Shown here: in pieces, positions 35,843 through 45,611 of the stretch
Numbering within the stretch: position 1 is the stretch's first letter
Layout of the letters: the number at the start of each line of letters is the position of its first letter
Assembly (NCBI GenBank): GCA_030832825.1
Contig: JAURIJ010000001.1
Coordinates: forward strand, 80,768-144,767
Source of the DNA: Gammaproteobacteria bacterium
Lineage (GTDB): Bacteria > Pseudomonadota > Gammaproteobacteria > Pseudomonadales > Pseudohongiellaceae
Length of the DNA stretch: 64,000 nucleotides
Direction: 5' to 3'
Program-made: the position numbers and the translations under genes
Notes under the pieces: model-generated
Database searches by the model: none
Told to the model about the DNA's origin: nothing
The model's input: the letters and a program-made list of their open reading frames with translations, nothing else

Positions 35843-36873
35843 GTGGCAGGCCCCACGTGATCGAACGCATCGTCATCACCGCCGGCGAGCCTGCCGGCAT
35901 CGGCCCTGACCTGTGCATCCAGCTGGCACAGCAGGCAGACACCACCCTCGAGCGCGTGGTGATTGCCGACCCACAGCTGTTGAAGGAGCGCGCCCGCCTG
36001 CTTGGCCTGCCGCTGCAGCTGCTGCCCTTCACTCCCGAACTCCCGCCTGCGGCCTCTGCCGCCGGCACTCTGCGCGTGCTGCCCGTGAACCTGCGCGCCC
36101 CGGGGCAGGCAGGCGTGCTGAACCCGGCCAATTCGCCCTACGTGCTCGACACCCTGCGCAGCGCCGTGCAGACCTGCCGTTCCGGTCAGGCAGCTGCCAT
36201 GGTGACGGCGCCGGTGCACAAGGGCGTGATCAACGAGGCCGGCATTCCCTTCACCGGCCACACGGAATTCCTGGCGGAAGAATGCGGCGTGGACCTCACC
36301 GTGATGATGCTGGCCACCGAGGGCCTGCGTGTGGCGCTGGTGACCACCCATCTGCCGCTCTCCCAGGTGGCCGCCGCCATCACCGCCCCGCTGCTGGAAC
36401 GCATCCTGCGCATCCTTGAGACGGACCTGCGCACACGCTTCGGCATCGCCCGCCCGGCGATCCTGGTCTGCGGCCTCAACCCCCACGCCGGAGAAGGCGG
36501 CCATCTGGGCACCGAGGAGCGCGACATCATCGAGCCGGTGCTGGAAGCGCTGCGCGCCGAGGGCATGCACCTGCTGGGGCCGCTGCCGGCCGACACGCTG
36601 TTCACCGCCAAGTATCTGGCCCATGCCGATGCCGTGCTGTCGATGTACCACGACCAGGGCCTGCCGGTGCTCAAGTACAAGGGCTTCGGCAATGCCAGCA
36701 ACATCACGCTGGGGCTGCCGATCATCCGCACCTCGGTGGATCACGGCACGGCACTGGATCTGGCCGGCACGGGCAAGGCGCAGATCGGCTCGCTGGTGGA
36801 GGCCATTGCCGTGGCGCGTCTGATGGCCGGATTCGCTGGGAAGCAAACTCTCACAGGGGATGCCCATGACTGA
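35839..36873 (+). CDS. pdxA: 4-hydroxythreonine-4-phosphate dehydrogenase
   Basis: PdxA (344 residues) performs an NAD-dependent oxidation in the DXP-dependent vitamin B6 pathway. Signatures: [14 protein letters not shown] at the N-terminus, [56 protein letters not shown] (metal-binding His), [15 protein letters not shown], and [16 protein letters not shown]. Metal ligand His residues are all present. Overlaps surA by 4 nt (ATGA) and rsmA by 8 nt. Confidence 0.97.
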   Translation: MSGRPHVIERIVITAGEPAGIGPDLCIQLAQQADTTLERVVIADPQLLKERARLLGLPLQLLPFTPELPPAASAAGTLRVLPVNLRAPGQAGVLNPANSPYVLDTLRSAVQTCRSGQAAAMVTAPVHKGVINEAGIPFTGHTEFLAEECGVDLTVMMLATEGLRVALVTTHLPLSQVAAAITAPLLERILRILETDLRTRFGIARPAILVCGLNPHAGEGGHLGTEERDIIEPVLEALRAEGMHLLGPLPADTLFTAKYLAHADAVLSMYHDQGLPVLKYKGFGNASNITLGLPIIRTSVDHGTALDLAGTGKAQIGSLVEAIAVARLMAGFAGKQTLTGDAHD

Positions 36874-37786
36874 CACCCCCCGCCACGAGCGCCCGCGCGG
36901 CCCCGATCTGCAGAAGGACGGCTTCCACCACCAGGCCCGCAAGCGCTTCGGGCAGAATTTCCTGCACGACCAGAACATCATCGGCCGCATCATCCGCGCC
37001 ATCGCCCCTCAGGGCGGCGATCATCTGGTGGAGATCGGCCCCGGGCAGGGCGCCCTCACGCGGCATCTGCTGCAGCAGTGCGGGCATCTGGACGCGGTGG
37101 AACTGGACCGCGACCTGGCCGCCTACCTGCAGAGCACCCTCGGCACCGACCCGCGCTTCGCCCTGCACGAAGGCGATGTGCTGAAATTCGACCTGCGCTC
37201 CCTGCTGACGCAGGACGGCACCGCACGCCCCCACAGCCTGCGCGTGGTGGGCAATCTGCCCTACAACATCTCCACGCCCTGCATGTTCCACCTGTTGCAG
37301 TTCGAGCAGTGGATCGCCGACATGCATTTCATGCTGCAGCTGGAAGTGGTGCAGCGGCTGGCGGCCGTGCCCGGCGACGAGCACTACGGACGCCTCAGTC
37401 TGATGATGCAGTACCACTGCACGGTGGAGCATCTGTTCGATGTGCCGGGCACTGCTTTTGTGCCACAACCCAAGGTATGCTCTGCCATCGTCCGGCTGGT
37501 GCCGCATGCGCGCAAACCCGTGCAGGTGCTGGATGTCGGGTGTCTGCAGGACGTCGTGCGCATCGCCTTCACGCAGCGGCGCAAGACCTTGAAGAACAGC
37601 CTGCGGACCCTGATATCGGAGGCAGCGTTGAGCGCACTGCCCATCGACATAAGCCTGCGACCGGAGAACCTGAGCCTGGCCGATTACGCGCTGATCGCCG
37701 ACTGCATCACCCGCAGCCGGCAGCCGTCGCCGCACCACGACGACCCAGCGACAGCACGACAGGAGGAGTCCCACGTTGACCACTGA
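36866..37786 (+). CDS. rsmA: 16S rRNA (adenine1518/1519-N6)-dimethyltransferase
   Basis: RsmA/KsgA (306 residues) dimethylates A1518 and A1519 in helix 45 of 16S rRNA, a checkpoint in small-subunit assembly. The protein starts with a charged tail, then [19 protein letters not shown], the SAM motif [33 protein letters not shown], and the catalytic NLPYNISTP, followed by [16 protein letters not shown] and the C-terminal [11 protein letters not shown]. Start at ATG 36866 after an AGGGG site; an in-frame ATG at 36860 overlaps that site. It overlaps apaG by 11 nt. Confidence 0.97.
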   Translation: MTDTPRHERPRGPDLQKDGFHHQARKRFGQNFLHDQNIIGRIIRAIAPQGGDHLVEIGPGQGALTRHLLQQCGHLDAVELDRDLAAYLQSTLGTDPRFALHEGDVLKFDLRSLLTQDGTARPHSLRVVGNLPYNISTPCMFHLLQFEQWIADMHFMLQLEVVQRLAAVPGDEHYGRLSLMMQYHCTVEHLFDVPGTAFVPQPKVCSAIVRLVPHARKPVQVLDVGCLQDVVRIAFTQRRKTLKNSLRTLISEAALSALPIDISLRPENLSLADYALIADCITRSRQPSPHHDDPATARQEESHVDH

Positions 37787-38162
37787 ACTTCGCCCCGCAG
37801 GCATCGACATTTCCGTGAGCACGCAGTATCTGCAGGAGCAATCGGATCCGCAGAACAAGCGCTTCGTGTTCGCCTACACCATCGGCATCGCCAACAAGCG
37901 CGAGCAGCCCGTGAAGCTGATCTCGCGTCACTGGATCATCACCGATGACAACGACAAGGTGGAGGAAGTGCGCGGCTCCGGCGTGCTCGGGCAGCAGCCC
38001 TTGATTGCCCCGGGCCAGGTGTTCCACTACACCAGCGGCGCGGTGCTGACCACCGAGTTCGGCACCATGCAGGGCAGTTACGAGATGTTGAGCGCGGATG
38101 GTGAGACCTTTGCGGCCCCGATTCCGGCGTTCCTTCTTTCCAGACCATTGACGGTGCACTAG
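37776..38162 (+). CDS. apaG: ApaG (DUF525) family protein
   Basis: A 128-residue fibronectin-III-like protein conserved next to apaH in proteobacteria; its biochemical role is still poorly defined. The family signature is intact: RFVFAYTIGIANKREQPVKL, SRHWIITDDNDKVEEVRGSG, VLGQQPLIAPGQVFHYTSG and GTMQGSYEM. Start is TTG at 37776, preceded by a strong GGAGGAG ribosome site and overlapping the end of rsmA; no ATG or GTG lies closer to the conserved N-terminus. Twenty-three nt separate it from apaH. Confidence 0.95.
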   Translation: MTTELRPAGIDISVSTQYLQEQSDPQNKRFVFAYTIGIANKREQPVKLISRHWIITDDNDKVEEVRGSGVLGQQPLIAPGQVFHYTSGAVLTTEFGTMQGSYEMLSADGETFAAPIPAFLLSRPLTVH

Positions 38163-38185
38163 ACACCGGGAATCAGCAGGGCTTC

Positions 38186-39001
38186 ATGTCAACGTATGTC
38201 ATAGGCGACATTCAGGGTTGTTACAAGCCCTTGCGCAAGTTGCTGACCACAGTAGATTTCAATCCGCTGCGCGACCGGCTGTGGTGCGTGGGCGATCTGA
38301 TCAACCGTGGTCCCAAATCCCTCGACACGCTGCGCTACCTGCGCGATCTGGGCAAGGCCGTCACCGTGGTGCTGGGCAACCACGACCTGCATTTCCTGGC
38401 CATCTATTACGGCGCCTGTCCCAACCGCGGCCGCGACACCCTGCAGGAGCTGCTCGACGCGCCCGACTGCGACGCCCTGAGTCACTGGCTGCGGCATCAG
38501 TCGCTGGCGCACTACGACTGCGTGGAACAGGCGAAGGGCCACCAGAACTACCTGATGATCCACGCCGGCATCGCCCCCAAGTGGACGCTGCAGAAGACGC
38601 TGGAACTGGCCGCCGAGGTGGAGCTGACCCTGCAGGGGCCGGACTTCCGCGAGTTCCTGACCCATATGTACGGCGACTCGCCGAAGCGCTGGAAGGAGAA
38701 GCTCACCGGCTGGGAGCGCCTGCGCTGCATCACCAACTACCTCACGCGCATGCGCTTCTGCGACGAGCGCGGCAATCTCAATCTGCAGGTCAAGGAGGGG
38801 CTCAACGCCGCCCCGGAAGGCTTTCGCCCCTGGTTCGAGTTCGAGACGCTCACCCCCGAGACCAATATCCTCTTCGGCCACTGGGCCGCACTGGAAGGCA
38901 AGACCAATCGCGCCCGCGTCTACGGCATGGACACCGGCTGTGTGTGGGGGCGCGAGCTGAGCATGATGCGTCTGGAGGACCATCAGCTGTTCAGCGTCTG
39001 A
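38186..39001 (+). CDS. apaH: Symmetrical bis(5'-nucleosyl)-tetraphosphatase
   Basis: ApaH (271 residues) splits Ap4A into two ADP and removes Np4 caps from RNA. The metallophosphatase motifs are visible: [13 protein letters not shown] (D-x-Q variant of DxH typical for ApaH), [15 protein letters not shown] (GDxxxRG), [12 protein letters not shown] (GNHD), [11 protein letters not shown] and [11 protein letters not shown] (GHW). The last gene of the lptD-apaH run. Length is normal. Confidence 0.97.
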   Translation: MSTYVIGDIQGCYKPLRKLLTTVDFNPLRDRLWCVGDLINRGPKSLDTLRYLRDLGKAVTVVLGNHDLHFLAIYYGACPNRGRDTLQELLDAPDCDALSHWLRHQSLAHYDCVEQAKGHQNYLMIHAGIAPKWTLQKTLELAAEVELTLQGPDFREFLTHMYGDSPKRWKEKLTGWERLRCITNYLTRMRFCDERGNLNLQVKEGLNAAPEGFRPWFEFETLTPETNILFGHWAALEGKTNRARVYGMDTGCVWGRELSMMRLEDHQLFSV

Positions 39002-39047
39002 GGCCACGGGTTACACTCGGCCTGTCGTTCCTGCGAGTTCCATCCCC

Positions 39048-40298
39048 ATGAAGATCCATCTGGTTGGCGGCGCTGTCCGCGATGCCCTGCTCGGGCTGCC
39101 AACATCCGACCGCGACTGGGTCGTGACGGGCGCCACGCCGCAAGAGCTGCAGGCGCTCGGCTATCGCCCGGTGGGGCGCGATTTCCCCGTCTTCCTGCAC
39201 CCCCAGAGCAAGGAGGAATATGCCCTCGCCCGCACCGAGCGCAAGCACGGCCACGGCTACAAGGGCTTCGTGTTCAATGCCAGCCCCGAGGTGACGCTGG
39301 AGCAGGATCTGCAACGGCGCGACCTCACGATCAATGCCATCGCCCGCAGCGAGGACGGCGGGCTCGTCGACCCCTGGGGCGGCGTGCGCGACATCAAGGC
39401 CCGCCTGCTGCGTCATGTCTCCCCCGCCTTCGTTGAGGACCCGCTGCGCGTGCTGCGCGTGGCCCGCTTCGCCGCGCGCTTCGCGCCGCTGGGCTTTCGC
39501 GTGGCGCCCGAGACGCTGCAGCTGATGCGGCAGCTGAGCGAGAGTGGCGAGCTGAGTCATCTGGTGCCCGAGCGCGTGTGGCAGGAAATGGAGAAGGCGC
39601 TGGGCGAAGCCGCGCCCGAGGTGTTCTTCCAGGTGCTGCGTGACAGCGGGGCGTTGCGCGTGATCCTGCCGGAAGTCGACGCCCTCTTCGGCGTGCCGCA
39701 GCCGGCCCAGCATCACCCCGAGATCGACACCGGCGTGCACGTGCTGCTGTGCCTGCAGCACGCTGCCCGCCTGTCCGACGCGCCGGAAGTGCGTTACGCC
39801 ACCCTCGTGCATGATCTGGGCAAGGGCACCACAGCGCCGCAGTACTGGCCGAGTCATCACGGCCACGAGGCGCGCGGCGTGGCCCTGGTGGAGGCCGTGG
39901 GCGAGCGGCTGCGCGTGCCCACCCGTTTCACCACTCTGGGCCGGCTGGTCAGTCAGTACCACACCCACTGCCATCGCGCACTGCAGCTGCGCCCCGACAC
40001 AGTGCTGGAGCTGCTGGAAGCCCTCGACGCCTTCCGCCGGCCGCAACAGCTGATGCAGTTCCTGCTGGCCTGCGAGGCCGATGCCCGGGGCCGCACCGGC
40101 TTCGAGCAGCGCGCGTATCCCCAGGCCGACTATCTGCGCCGCGCCCACGCCGCGGCCAGCGCCATCGACATTCCCGCACTGCTGGCCGGCGGCGCTGAGG
40201 CCACGTCGGCGCGCGCCCCCCAGGACATCAAGCGGCTGATCGCCCACGCGCGCATCGATGCCATCCACCACGTACACAAGGAAGACACCCATGCTTGA
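39048..40298 (+). CDS. cca: Multifunctional CCA-adding tRNA nucleotidyltransferase
   Basis: Class II CCA enzyme (416 residues) that builds or repairs the 3' CCA of tRNA. The nucleotidyltransferase head has [15 protein letters not shown] and the DxD metal site [15 protein letters not shown], then [38 protein letters not shown] and [18 protein letters not shown]. Unlike shorter bacterial versions it continues into an HD domain ([44 protein letters not shown]) that gives 2',3'-cyclic phosphodiesterase and phosphatase activity. Its end overlaps the Kef gene by 8 nt. Confidence 0.96.
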   Translation: MKIHLVGGAVRDALLGLPTSDRDWVVTGATPQELQALGYRPVGRDFPVFLHPQSKEEYALARTERKHGHGYKGFVFNASPEVTLEQDLQRRDLTINAIARSEDGGLVDPWGGVRDIKARLLRHVSPAFVEDPLRVLRVARFAARFAPLGFRVAPETLQLMRQLSESGELSHLVPERVWQEMEKALGEAAPEVFFQVLRDSGALRVILPEVDALFGVPQPAQHHPEIDTGVHVLLCLQHAARLSDAPEVRYATLVHDLGKGTTAPQYWPSHHGHEARGVALVEAVGERLRVPTRFTTLGRLVSQYHTHCHRALQLRPDTVLELLEALDAFRRPQQLMQFLLACEADARGRTGFEQRAYPQADYLRRAHAAASAIDIPALLAGGAEATSARAPQDIKRLIAHARIDAIHHVHKEDTHA

Positions 40299-41850
40299 AG
40301 CCGTCTGGGTCGGTTTTGCCTTCAGCCTGGGCCTGCTGGTGCGCATGACCAGCCTGCCCCCGCTGGTGGGCTATCTGGCCGCCGGGTTCATCATCTCGGC
40401 CATCTCGGACGAGATCGGCATGCCGGCCGCCAGCGGCGAAGTGCTGCAGCATGCGTCGCACCTGGGCGTGCTGCTATTGCTGTTCTCCGTGGGCTTGAAA
40501 CTGAACGTGCGCGCCATGGGCAAACCCGAGGTGCTGGGCGGCAGTCTGCTGCACTTCATGCTGTCCATCGTGCTATACACCCCCGCCTTCCTGCTGCTGC
40601 TTGGCATCCCGGTGTTCAACGCCATGCTGCTGGCAATTTCGCTCTCTTTCTCCAGTACCGTGCTCGCGGCCAAGGTGCTGGAAGGCAAGCGCGAGCTGCG
40701 CGCCTTCCACGGCCGGGTGGCCATCGGCATTCTGGTGATGCAGGACGTGTTCGCGCTGGTGGTGATGAGCATGACCATCGGCAGCACGCCGTCACCCTGG
40801 GCCCTGCTCGTCTTCGCGCTGCCGCTGCTGCGCCCGCTGCTCTACAAGCTGCTGGATGCCAGCGGCCACGAGGACCTGCTGGTGCTCTTCGGCCTGATGC
40901 TGGCGCTGGTGGTGGGCGGCTTCGGTTTCGAGCTGGTGGGGCTGAGTTCCGAGCTGGGCGCCCTGGTGTTCGGCGCCATGCTGGCGAAGCATCCACGCGC
41001 AGGCGAACTGTCGAAGTCCCTGTGGAGCATCAAGGAATTCTTCCTGGTGGGCTTCTTCCTGCAGATCGGCATCGGCGGGCTGCCCGATGCGGAGGCCTGG
41101 CGCTTTGCCCTGGTCATGAGCGCCCTGCTGCCAGTCAAGGCCATGCTCTTCTTCCTGCTGCTGGTGTTCTTCAAGCTGCGGGCGCGCAGTGCCTTCCTGG
41201 CCGGCCTGAGCCTGACCAATTACAGCGAGTTCGGCCTGATCGTGGCCAGTGTGGCGCTGCAGGAATGGATCGTGCCACTGGCGCTCACCGTCGCGCTGTC
41301 CTTCGTGGTGTCCGCGCCACTCAACCGCCTGGCGCATCCGCTGTACGAGCGCGTGGCGCGGCGGCTGATCCCGATGGAACGGGACCTGCGCCACCCCGAC
41401 GAGCAGCCGGTGTCGCTGGGCGACGCCGACGTGCTGATCATGGGCATGGGCCGCACCGGGTCTGCCGCCTATGACTACCTGAATGACAAGTGCCGGGTGG
41501 TGGCGCTGGATTCCGACCCGGCGCGGGTGGCCCTGCACCAATCCCTTGGCCACAACATCTTCTTCGCCGACGCCGAGGACCAGATGTTCTGGGAGAACCT
41601 GGACTACGGCAACGTGCGCGCGGTGATCCTCAGCCTGAACGAGGCCGAGGCCAAGCGCATCGCCACGCAGAAGCTGCGCAAGTCGGGCTTCACCGGCGTG
41701 ATCGTGTCGCACAGCATGCATCAGGACGAAGCGCGGGAGATTCTGGCGGCCGGGGCCGACCAGGCCTATCTGACCATGTCCGAGGCCGGCGTGGGTCTGG
41801 CGGAACATGTGCGCCAGCGCCTGCTGACCGAGAAGCCCCCCGCCACATGA
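40291..41850 (+). CDS. Kef-type monovalent cation:proton antiporter with RCK domain
   Basis: A 519-residue CPA2-family transporter. About 11-12 transmembrane helices (residues 1-360) include the sequence [63 protein letters not shown] and [15 protein letters not shown], all characteristic of the Kef family. A TrkA-N/RCK nucleotide-binding domain follows ([49 protein letters not shown]). Potassium efflux gated by nucleotide or thiol adducts is the usual role. It overlaps both cca (8 nt) and the sirtuin gene (4 nt). A second, less similar Kef gene is at 59206. Confidence 0.9.
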   Translation: MLEAVWVGFAFSLGLLVRMTSLPPLVGYLAAGFIISAISDEIGMPAASGEVLQHASHLGVLLLLFSVGLKLNVRAMGKPEVLGGSLLHFMLSIVLYTPAFLLLLGIPVFNAMLLAISLSFSSTVLAAKVLEGKRELRAFHGRVAIGILVMQDVFALVVMSMTIGSTPSPWALLVFALPLLRPLLYKLLDASGHEDLLVLFGLMLALVVGGFGFELVGLSSELGALVFGAMLAKHPRAGELSKSLWSIKEFFLVGFFLQIGIGGLPDAEAWRFALVMSALLPVKAMLFFLLLVFFKLRARSAFLAGLSLTNYSEFGLIVASVALQEWIVPLALTVALSFVVSAPLNRLAHPLYERVARRLIPMERDLRHPDEQPVSLGDADVLIMGMGRTGSAAYDYLNDKCRVVALDSDPARVALHQSLGHNIFFADAEDQMFWENLDYGNVRAVILSLNEAEAKRIATQKLRKSGFTGVIVSHSMHQDEAREILAAGADQAYLTMSEAGVGLAEHVRQRLLTEKPPAT

Positions 41851-42662
41851 ACGCGCTCGCCGACTTCCTGCGCCGGCACCCGCGTCTACTGGTGCTCACG
41901 GGGGCCGGGCTGAGTCAGCCCTCGGGCATTCCCGTCTATCGCGACAGCCAGGGCCAGTGGCTGCGCAGCACGCCCATCCAGCACGCCGACTTCGTCAACC
42001 GACCCGCCAGCCGCCAGCGTTACTGGGCGCGCAGCATGATCGGCTGGCCGCGCATGCGCCAGGCCGCGCCCAATGGGGGCCATCTCGCGCTGGCCGCACT
42101 GGAGCGCGCAGGCCACGTCGCCCAGCTGGTCACGCAGAATGTCGACGGCCTGCACCAGCGGGCCGGGCAGCAGGCGGTGATCGACCTGCACGGCAATCTC
42201 GACACGGTGTTCTGCCTGCAGTGCGGACTGCGCCTGCCGCGAGCGCAGATGCAGGCGGCGCTGCACGAGGCCAACCCGTTCCTGCACAGCCCGCTGGCGC
42301 AGAGCCGCCCCGATGGCGATGCCGACCTGCCCGACGCCCTGCTGCACGACGTGCAGGTGCCCGCCTGCCCGGCCTGCGGCGGCATCCTGAAACCCGAGGT
42401 GGTGTTCTTTGGCGGCTCCATCCCGCGGGAGTGTCTGGCGCAGGTGGAAGCGGCGGTGAAGGACTGCGAGGCGGTGCTCGTGGTGGGCAGTTCGCTGACG
42501 GTGTTTTCCGGCTTTCGCATCTGCCGCGATGCGCACGCTCAGGGCAAGCCGCTGGCCTGCCTGAATCTGGGCGTCACCCGGGCGGATGGTCTGTTCAGCC
42601 TGAAGGTGGAAGCGGATTGCGCCGCCACCCTGGCGGCGCTGCCCTCAGCGCTCGGGCTTTGA
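41847..42662 (+). CDS. Sir2-family NAD-dependent deacylase
   Basis: A 271-residue sirtuin, which removes acyl groups from lysine using NAD. The NAD-binding LVLTGAGLSQPSGIPVYRD (GAGLS instead of the common GAGIS), TQNVDGLHQRAGQQ, catalytic His in VIDLHGNLDTVFCLQC, two zinc CxxC pairs (CLQC and CPAC), ILKPEVVFFGGSIP, and VVGSSLTVFSGF are all in order. The insert between the zinc pairs is longer than in CobB, a feature of the proteobacterial SIR2 class with an extended zinc lobe. ATGA overlap with the Kef gene; 18 bp 3' overlap with folK on the opposite strand. Confidence 0.93.
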   Translation: MNALADFLRRHPRLLVLTGAGLSQPSGIPVYRDSQGQWLRSTPIQHADFVNRPASRQRYWARSMIGWPRMRQAAPNGGHLALAALERAGHVAQLVTQNVDGLHQRAGQQAVIDLHGNLDTVFCLQCGLRLPRAQMQAALHEANPFLHSPLAQSRPDGDADLPDALLHDVQVPACPACGGILKPEVVFFGGSIPRECLAQVEAAVKDCEAVLVVGSSLTVFSGFRICRDAHAQGKPLACLNLGVTRADGLFSLKVEADCAATLAALPSALGL

Positions 42663-43163
42663 GATCAGCAGTCCCTGCCACTCGAACTCCACGGCCCAGA
42701 GTGCCTGGAGCCCCTTGTCGTAGTCACGCCACAGCTGGGCGAAGGTCTGCTGGTTGAGCGGGTGGCGCTGTTCGGGCAGCAAGGCCGCCAGCGGACGCAG
42801 CACATAGGCGTTGTGCAGGATCTCGGCGCGCGGCAGCTCGATGCCCTCGTGCACGCCGCACAGATCGCCATAGCAGAGGATGTCGATGTCCAGCGTGCGA
42901 TCGCTGTAGCGCGGCGACAGACGGTCGCGGCCGTGGGCATCCTCGATGGCCTTGAGCGTGGCGGCCAGTGCCGCCAACGGCAGTGTCGACTCGAAGCACA
43001 CCACCAGATTGAGGAAATTGGGGCCGATGAAGCCCACTGGCTCGCTCTCGAACACGGGCGACACCTGCAGCGCGCCAAGCTGCTGTTCCAGCGCCTGCAG
43101 GCCGAGGGCGAGAGAGCGGCGGGCGTCGCGATTGCTGCCCAGACTGAGACTGATCAGCGGCAT
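42645..43163 (-). CDS. folK: 2-amino-4-hydroxy-6-hydroxymethyldihydropteridine diphosphokinase
   Basis: FolK/HPPK (172 residues) pyrophosphorylates 6-hydroxymethyl-dihydropterin in folate synthesis. Diagnostic parts: ISLSLGSNRDARRSLALGLQ, VSPVFESEPVGFIGPNFLNLVV, KAIEDAHGRDR, and the HPPK signature YSDRTLDIDILCYG, then LPRAEILHNAYVLRPLAALLP. Short for some HPPKs but normal for the single-domain type. Located 3 nt after folB, with tsaD upstream, as in other gammaproteobacteria. Confidence 0.96.
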   Translation of the reverse strand: MPLISLSLGSNRDARRSLALGLQALEQQLGALQVSPVFESEPVGFIGPNFLNLVVCFESTLPLAALAATLKAIEDAHGRDRLSPRYSDRTLDIDILCYGDLCGVHEGIELPRAEILHNAYVLRPLAALLPEQRHPLNQQTFAQLWRDYDKGLQALWAVEFEWQGLLISKPER

Positions 43164-43166
43164 GGC

Positions 43167-43556
43167 CTACCACACTCCCGAGACGAGCGCGCTCGAAGGC
43201 TCGGGCCGCACGCCGCGCTCGATGAGAATGCCGACATCCCGCGCCTCGGGCACGGCATCCGGTTTGCTCAGCTTCAGCCGCAGCCAGGGCACGCCGAAGC
43301 GGGTCTGCAGGCGCTGGGCGATCTGCTCGGCCAGGGTTTCCAGCAGGCGGCATTCGCTGGCCTTGATGAAGGCGCACAGATCCTTGCTGATGGCGTCGTA
43401 GTCCAGCGCCAGAGCGATGTCCTCGCTGTGGGCGGCGGGCCGGATGTCCGTGCCCATGTCCAGATCCAGCAGCACGGGTTGCGGGCGCGTGCGCTCCCAG
43501 TCGTGGATGCCGATGATGCAGTAGACGCGCAGGCCCTGGATGAAGACGATGTCCAT
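43167..43556 (-). CDS. folB: Dihydroneopterin aldolase
   Basis: FolB (129 residues) makes 6-hydroxymethyl-dihydropterin from dihydroneopterin, the step just before FolK, or acts as the matching epimerase. Signatures: [21 protein letters not shown] at the start, PVLLDLDMGTDIRPAAHSED, ALDYDAISKDL, LLETLAEQIAQRLQTRFGVP and LKLSKPDAVPEARDVGILIER. The catalytic Glu and Lys are present. Its ATG overlaps the tsaD stop by one base (TGATG). The usual plsY between tsaD and folB is absent. Confidence 0.95.
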   Translation of the reverse strand: MDIVFIQGLRVYCIIGIHDWERTRPQPVLLDLDMGTDIRPAAHSEDIALALDYDAISKDLCAFIKASECRLLETLAEQIAQRLQTRFGVPWLRLKLSKPDAVPEARDVGILIERGVRPEPSSALVSGVW

Positions 43557-44620
43557 CAGCTCGCCCTCGCCTGACCCAGCGGCGGCAGGGTGTCCAGCGG
43601 CCAGCGCGGGCGCACGTGCAGCGCGAGGGAGGCCGCTTCGCCCGCCAGCAGGCGCTGACAACCGGCATAGGCGATCATCGCGCCGTTGTCAGTGCACAAC
43701 TGCGGCCGGGCGTAGAAGAGCTGGCTGCGCTCCTTCTCGACCATCTGCTGCAGGCCGGCGCGCAGGCGGGTATTGGCACTGACGCCCCCGGCGATGACGA
43801 GGGACTTCAGCCCGGTTTCCTGCAGGGCCCGGCGACACTTGATCACCAGGGTCTGCACCACGGCGTCCTCGAAGGCGCGGGCGATGTCGGCGCGGGTCTG
43901 CTCATCGATGTCCTGGGCCGCGCCGCCGTCCGGCAGGCCAGCCCGCGCCTCGGCCAGCGTGTTGCGCACGAAGGTCTTCAGACCACTGAAACTGAAATCC
44001 AGCCCGGGCCGGTTGGTCATGGGACGGGGAAACTCGTAGCGACCCGGCGTGCCCTTCTCCGCCAGCGCGGCCACACGCGGCCCGCCCGGATAGGCCAGGC
44101 CCAGCATCTTGCCCACCTTGTCGAAGGCTTCGCCAGCAGCGTCGTCCAGGGATTCGCCCAGCAGGCAATAGCGACCGATGCCATCCACCCGCACCAGCTG
44201 GGTGTGACCGCCGGACACCAGCAGCGCGACGAAGGGGAATTGCGGCGGGGTCTCTTCCAGCATGGGGGCCAGCAGATGACCTTCCATGTGATGCACGCCG
44301 ATGGTGGGCACATTCAGCGCCATGCCCAGCGACCGCCCCACACTGGCACCCACGAGCAGAGCGCCCACCAGACCGGGCCCGGCGGTATAGGCCACGCCGT
44401 CGATGTCGGCGAGGGTGGCGCCGGCCTTGTCCAGCACGTCCTGGATCAGCGGAAGAGTCTTGCGGATGTGGTCACGGGATGCGAGCTCGGGAATCACGCC
44501 GCCAAAGCGCGCGTGCAGTGGGACCTGACTGTAGAGGGTGTCGGCCAGCAGGCCGCGCTCGCTGTCGTAGAGGGCAATGCCCGTCTCGTCGCAGGATGTC
44601 TCGATACCCAGAACACGCAT
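43556..44620 (-). CDS. tsaD: tRNA N6-adenosine threonylcarbamoyltransferase
   Basis: TsaD/Gcp (354 residues), with TsaB and TsaE, transfers the threonylcarbamoyl group to A37 of ANN-decoding tRNAs. ASKHA-fold motifs: [50 protein letters not shown], metal ligands in [32 protein letters not shown] and [13 protein letters not shown] with the C-terminal [12 protein letters not shown]. Divergent from rpsU with 249 nt between starts, a highly conserved layout in gammaproteobacteria. Confidence 0.97.
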   Translation of the reverse strand: MRVLGIETSCDETGIALYDSERGLLADTLYSQVPLHARFGGVIPELASRDHIRKTLPLIQDVLDKAGATLADIDGVAYTAGPGLVGALLVGASVGRSLGMALNVPTIGVHHMEGHLLAPMLEETPPQFPFVALLVSGGHTQLVRVDGIGRYCLLGESLDDAAGEAFDKVGKMLGLAYPGGPRVAALAEKGTPGRYEFPRPMTNRPGLDFSFSGLKTFVRNTLAEARAGLPDGGAAQDIDEQTRADIARAFEDAVVQTLVIKCRRALQETGLKSLVIAGGVSANTRLRAGLQQMVEKERSQLFYARPQLCTDNGAMIAYAGCQRLLAGEAASLALHVRPRWPLDTLPPLGQARAS

Positions 44621-44790
44621 CGTGTTGAAACCTTTGGGAAACTGCCTCGTTGCCCGGGCAGTGGACTGCAGGCGCGGCGGGCGGCCATCATAAGCCAGTC
44701 GGCCGCCGATTGACCAGCCGCATGCTGGGAAGCCCGCCCTCGGACAAGCAGAAAGTGGCTGCGCTGTCGATGATTTCTTTGTTTTTGGCT

Positions 44791-44819
44791 TTGCATTTGG
44801 CCATTTGCCGCATTACCAT
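44791..44819 (+). promoter_or_regulatory. Probable sigma-70 promoter of rpsU
   Basis: TTGCAT (44791-44796) and TACCAT (44814-44819) are separated by 17 bp, about 50 bp before the rpsU start, inside the AT-richer part of the tsaD-rpsU divergent spacer. Confidence 0.5.
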
Positions 44820-44869
44820 GTGCCCCCTTTGAATCAACCTTACATCGAAATCTGGAAGGTGTGCATTTT

Positions 44870-45085
44870 ATGCCGATGGTAAAACTGAAAGAAAACGAGC
44901 CGTTTGACGTCGCTCTGAGAAGATTCAAGCGCTCCTGCGAGAAGGCAGGCGTGCTGGCGGAAGTCCGTCGCAAGGAGTTCTACGAGAAGCCCACCGCAGC
45001 CCGCAAGCGCAAGGCCGCTGCTGCCGTGAAGCGTCACCTCAAGAAACTGCAGCGCGAAAACAAGAAGACCAAACGCTTCTACTGA
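44870..45085 (+). CDS. rpsU: 30S ribosomal protein bS21
   Basis: bS21 (71 residues), a small-subunit protein near the anti-Shine-Dalgarno region, needed for initiation. The sequence [20 protein letters not shown] and [20 protein letters not shown], with a Lys-rich tail (NKKTKRFY), is nearly invariant across gammaproteobacteria. Start at ATG 44870 (MPMVKL); it has GGAAGG upstream. First gene of the macromolecular synthesis operon with yqeY, dnaG and rpoD. Confidence 0.97.
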   Translation: MPMVKLKENEPFDVALRRFKRSCEKAGVLAEVRRKEFYEKPTAARKRKAAAAVKRHLKKLQRENKKTKRFY

Positions 45086-45097
45086 CAAGCAGCCACC

Positions 45098-45556
45098 ATG
45101 GCCGACAGCGCGCTCAAGCAGAAAATCACCGAGGCAATGAAAGATGCCATGCGGGCCAAAGACAAGGCCCGCCTCGGCACCATTCGTCTTGCGCTGGCCG
45201 AAATCAAGAAGATCGAAGTCGACGAACGTATCGAGCCCGATGATGTGCGCGTCACTGCCGTGCTCGACAAGATGATCAAGCAGCGTCGCGAATCCGTGAA
45301 GCAGTACGAAGCCGGGGCTCGTCAGGACCTGGCTGATGTCGAGAACGCGGAAATCGCCGTCCTGCAGGAATTCATGCCCCAGGCCCTGTCCCCCGAGGAA
45401 GTCGCCGCCATCATTGGCCAGGCCATGCGCGACAGCGCAGCCGCCAGTGTTCAGGACATGGGCAAGGTCATGGCGCTGGTGCGCCCGCTCGTCGTCGGCC
45501 GCGCCGACATGGCCGCCGTCAGCCAGATGATCAAGCAGCAGCTTTCCGAACGCTGA
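45098..45556 (+). CDS. yqeY: GatB/YqeY-domain protein
   Basis: A 152-residue YqeY protein, the same fold as the tRNA-binding tail of GatB, suggesting tRNA contact, but with no assigned reaction. Family features: KQKITEAMKDAMRAKDKARL, GTIRLALAEIKKIEVDERIE, VTAVLDKMIKQRRESVKQYE, VLQEFMPQALSPEEVAAII and MGKVMALVRPLVVGRADMAAVSQMIK. Twelve nt after rpsU and 55 nt before dnaG. Its position inside the rpsU-dnaG-rpoD operon is common in Pseudomonas-like bacteria. Confidence 0.93.
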   Translation: MADSALKQKITEAMKDAMRAKDKARLGTIRLALAEIKKIEVDERIEPDDVRVTAVLDKMIKQRRESVKQYEAGARQDLADVENAEIAVLQEFMPQALSPEEVAAIIGQAMRDSAAASVQDMGKVMALVRPLVVGRADMAAVSQMIKQQLSER

Positions 45557-45611
45557 AACTGCTGGCACACTGCCCCATCCCCAAGCCTGTTGCCCCTCTG
45601 GACGCCTGACG

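Noticed and set aside
43540..43570. Expected plsY between tsaD and folB
   Set aside because: tsaD and folB overlap by one base, so plsY is simply absent here; gene loss or relocation, not a broken gene.
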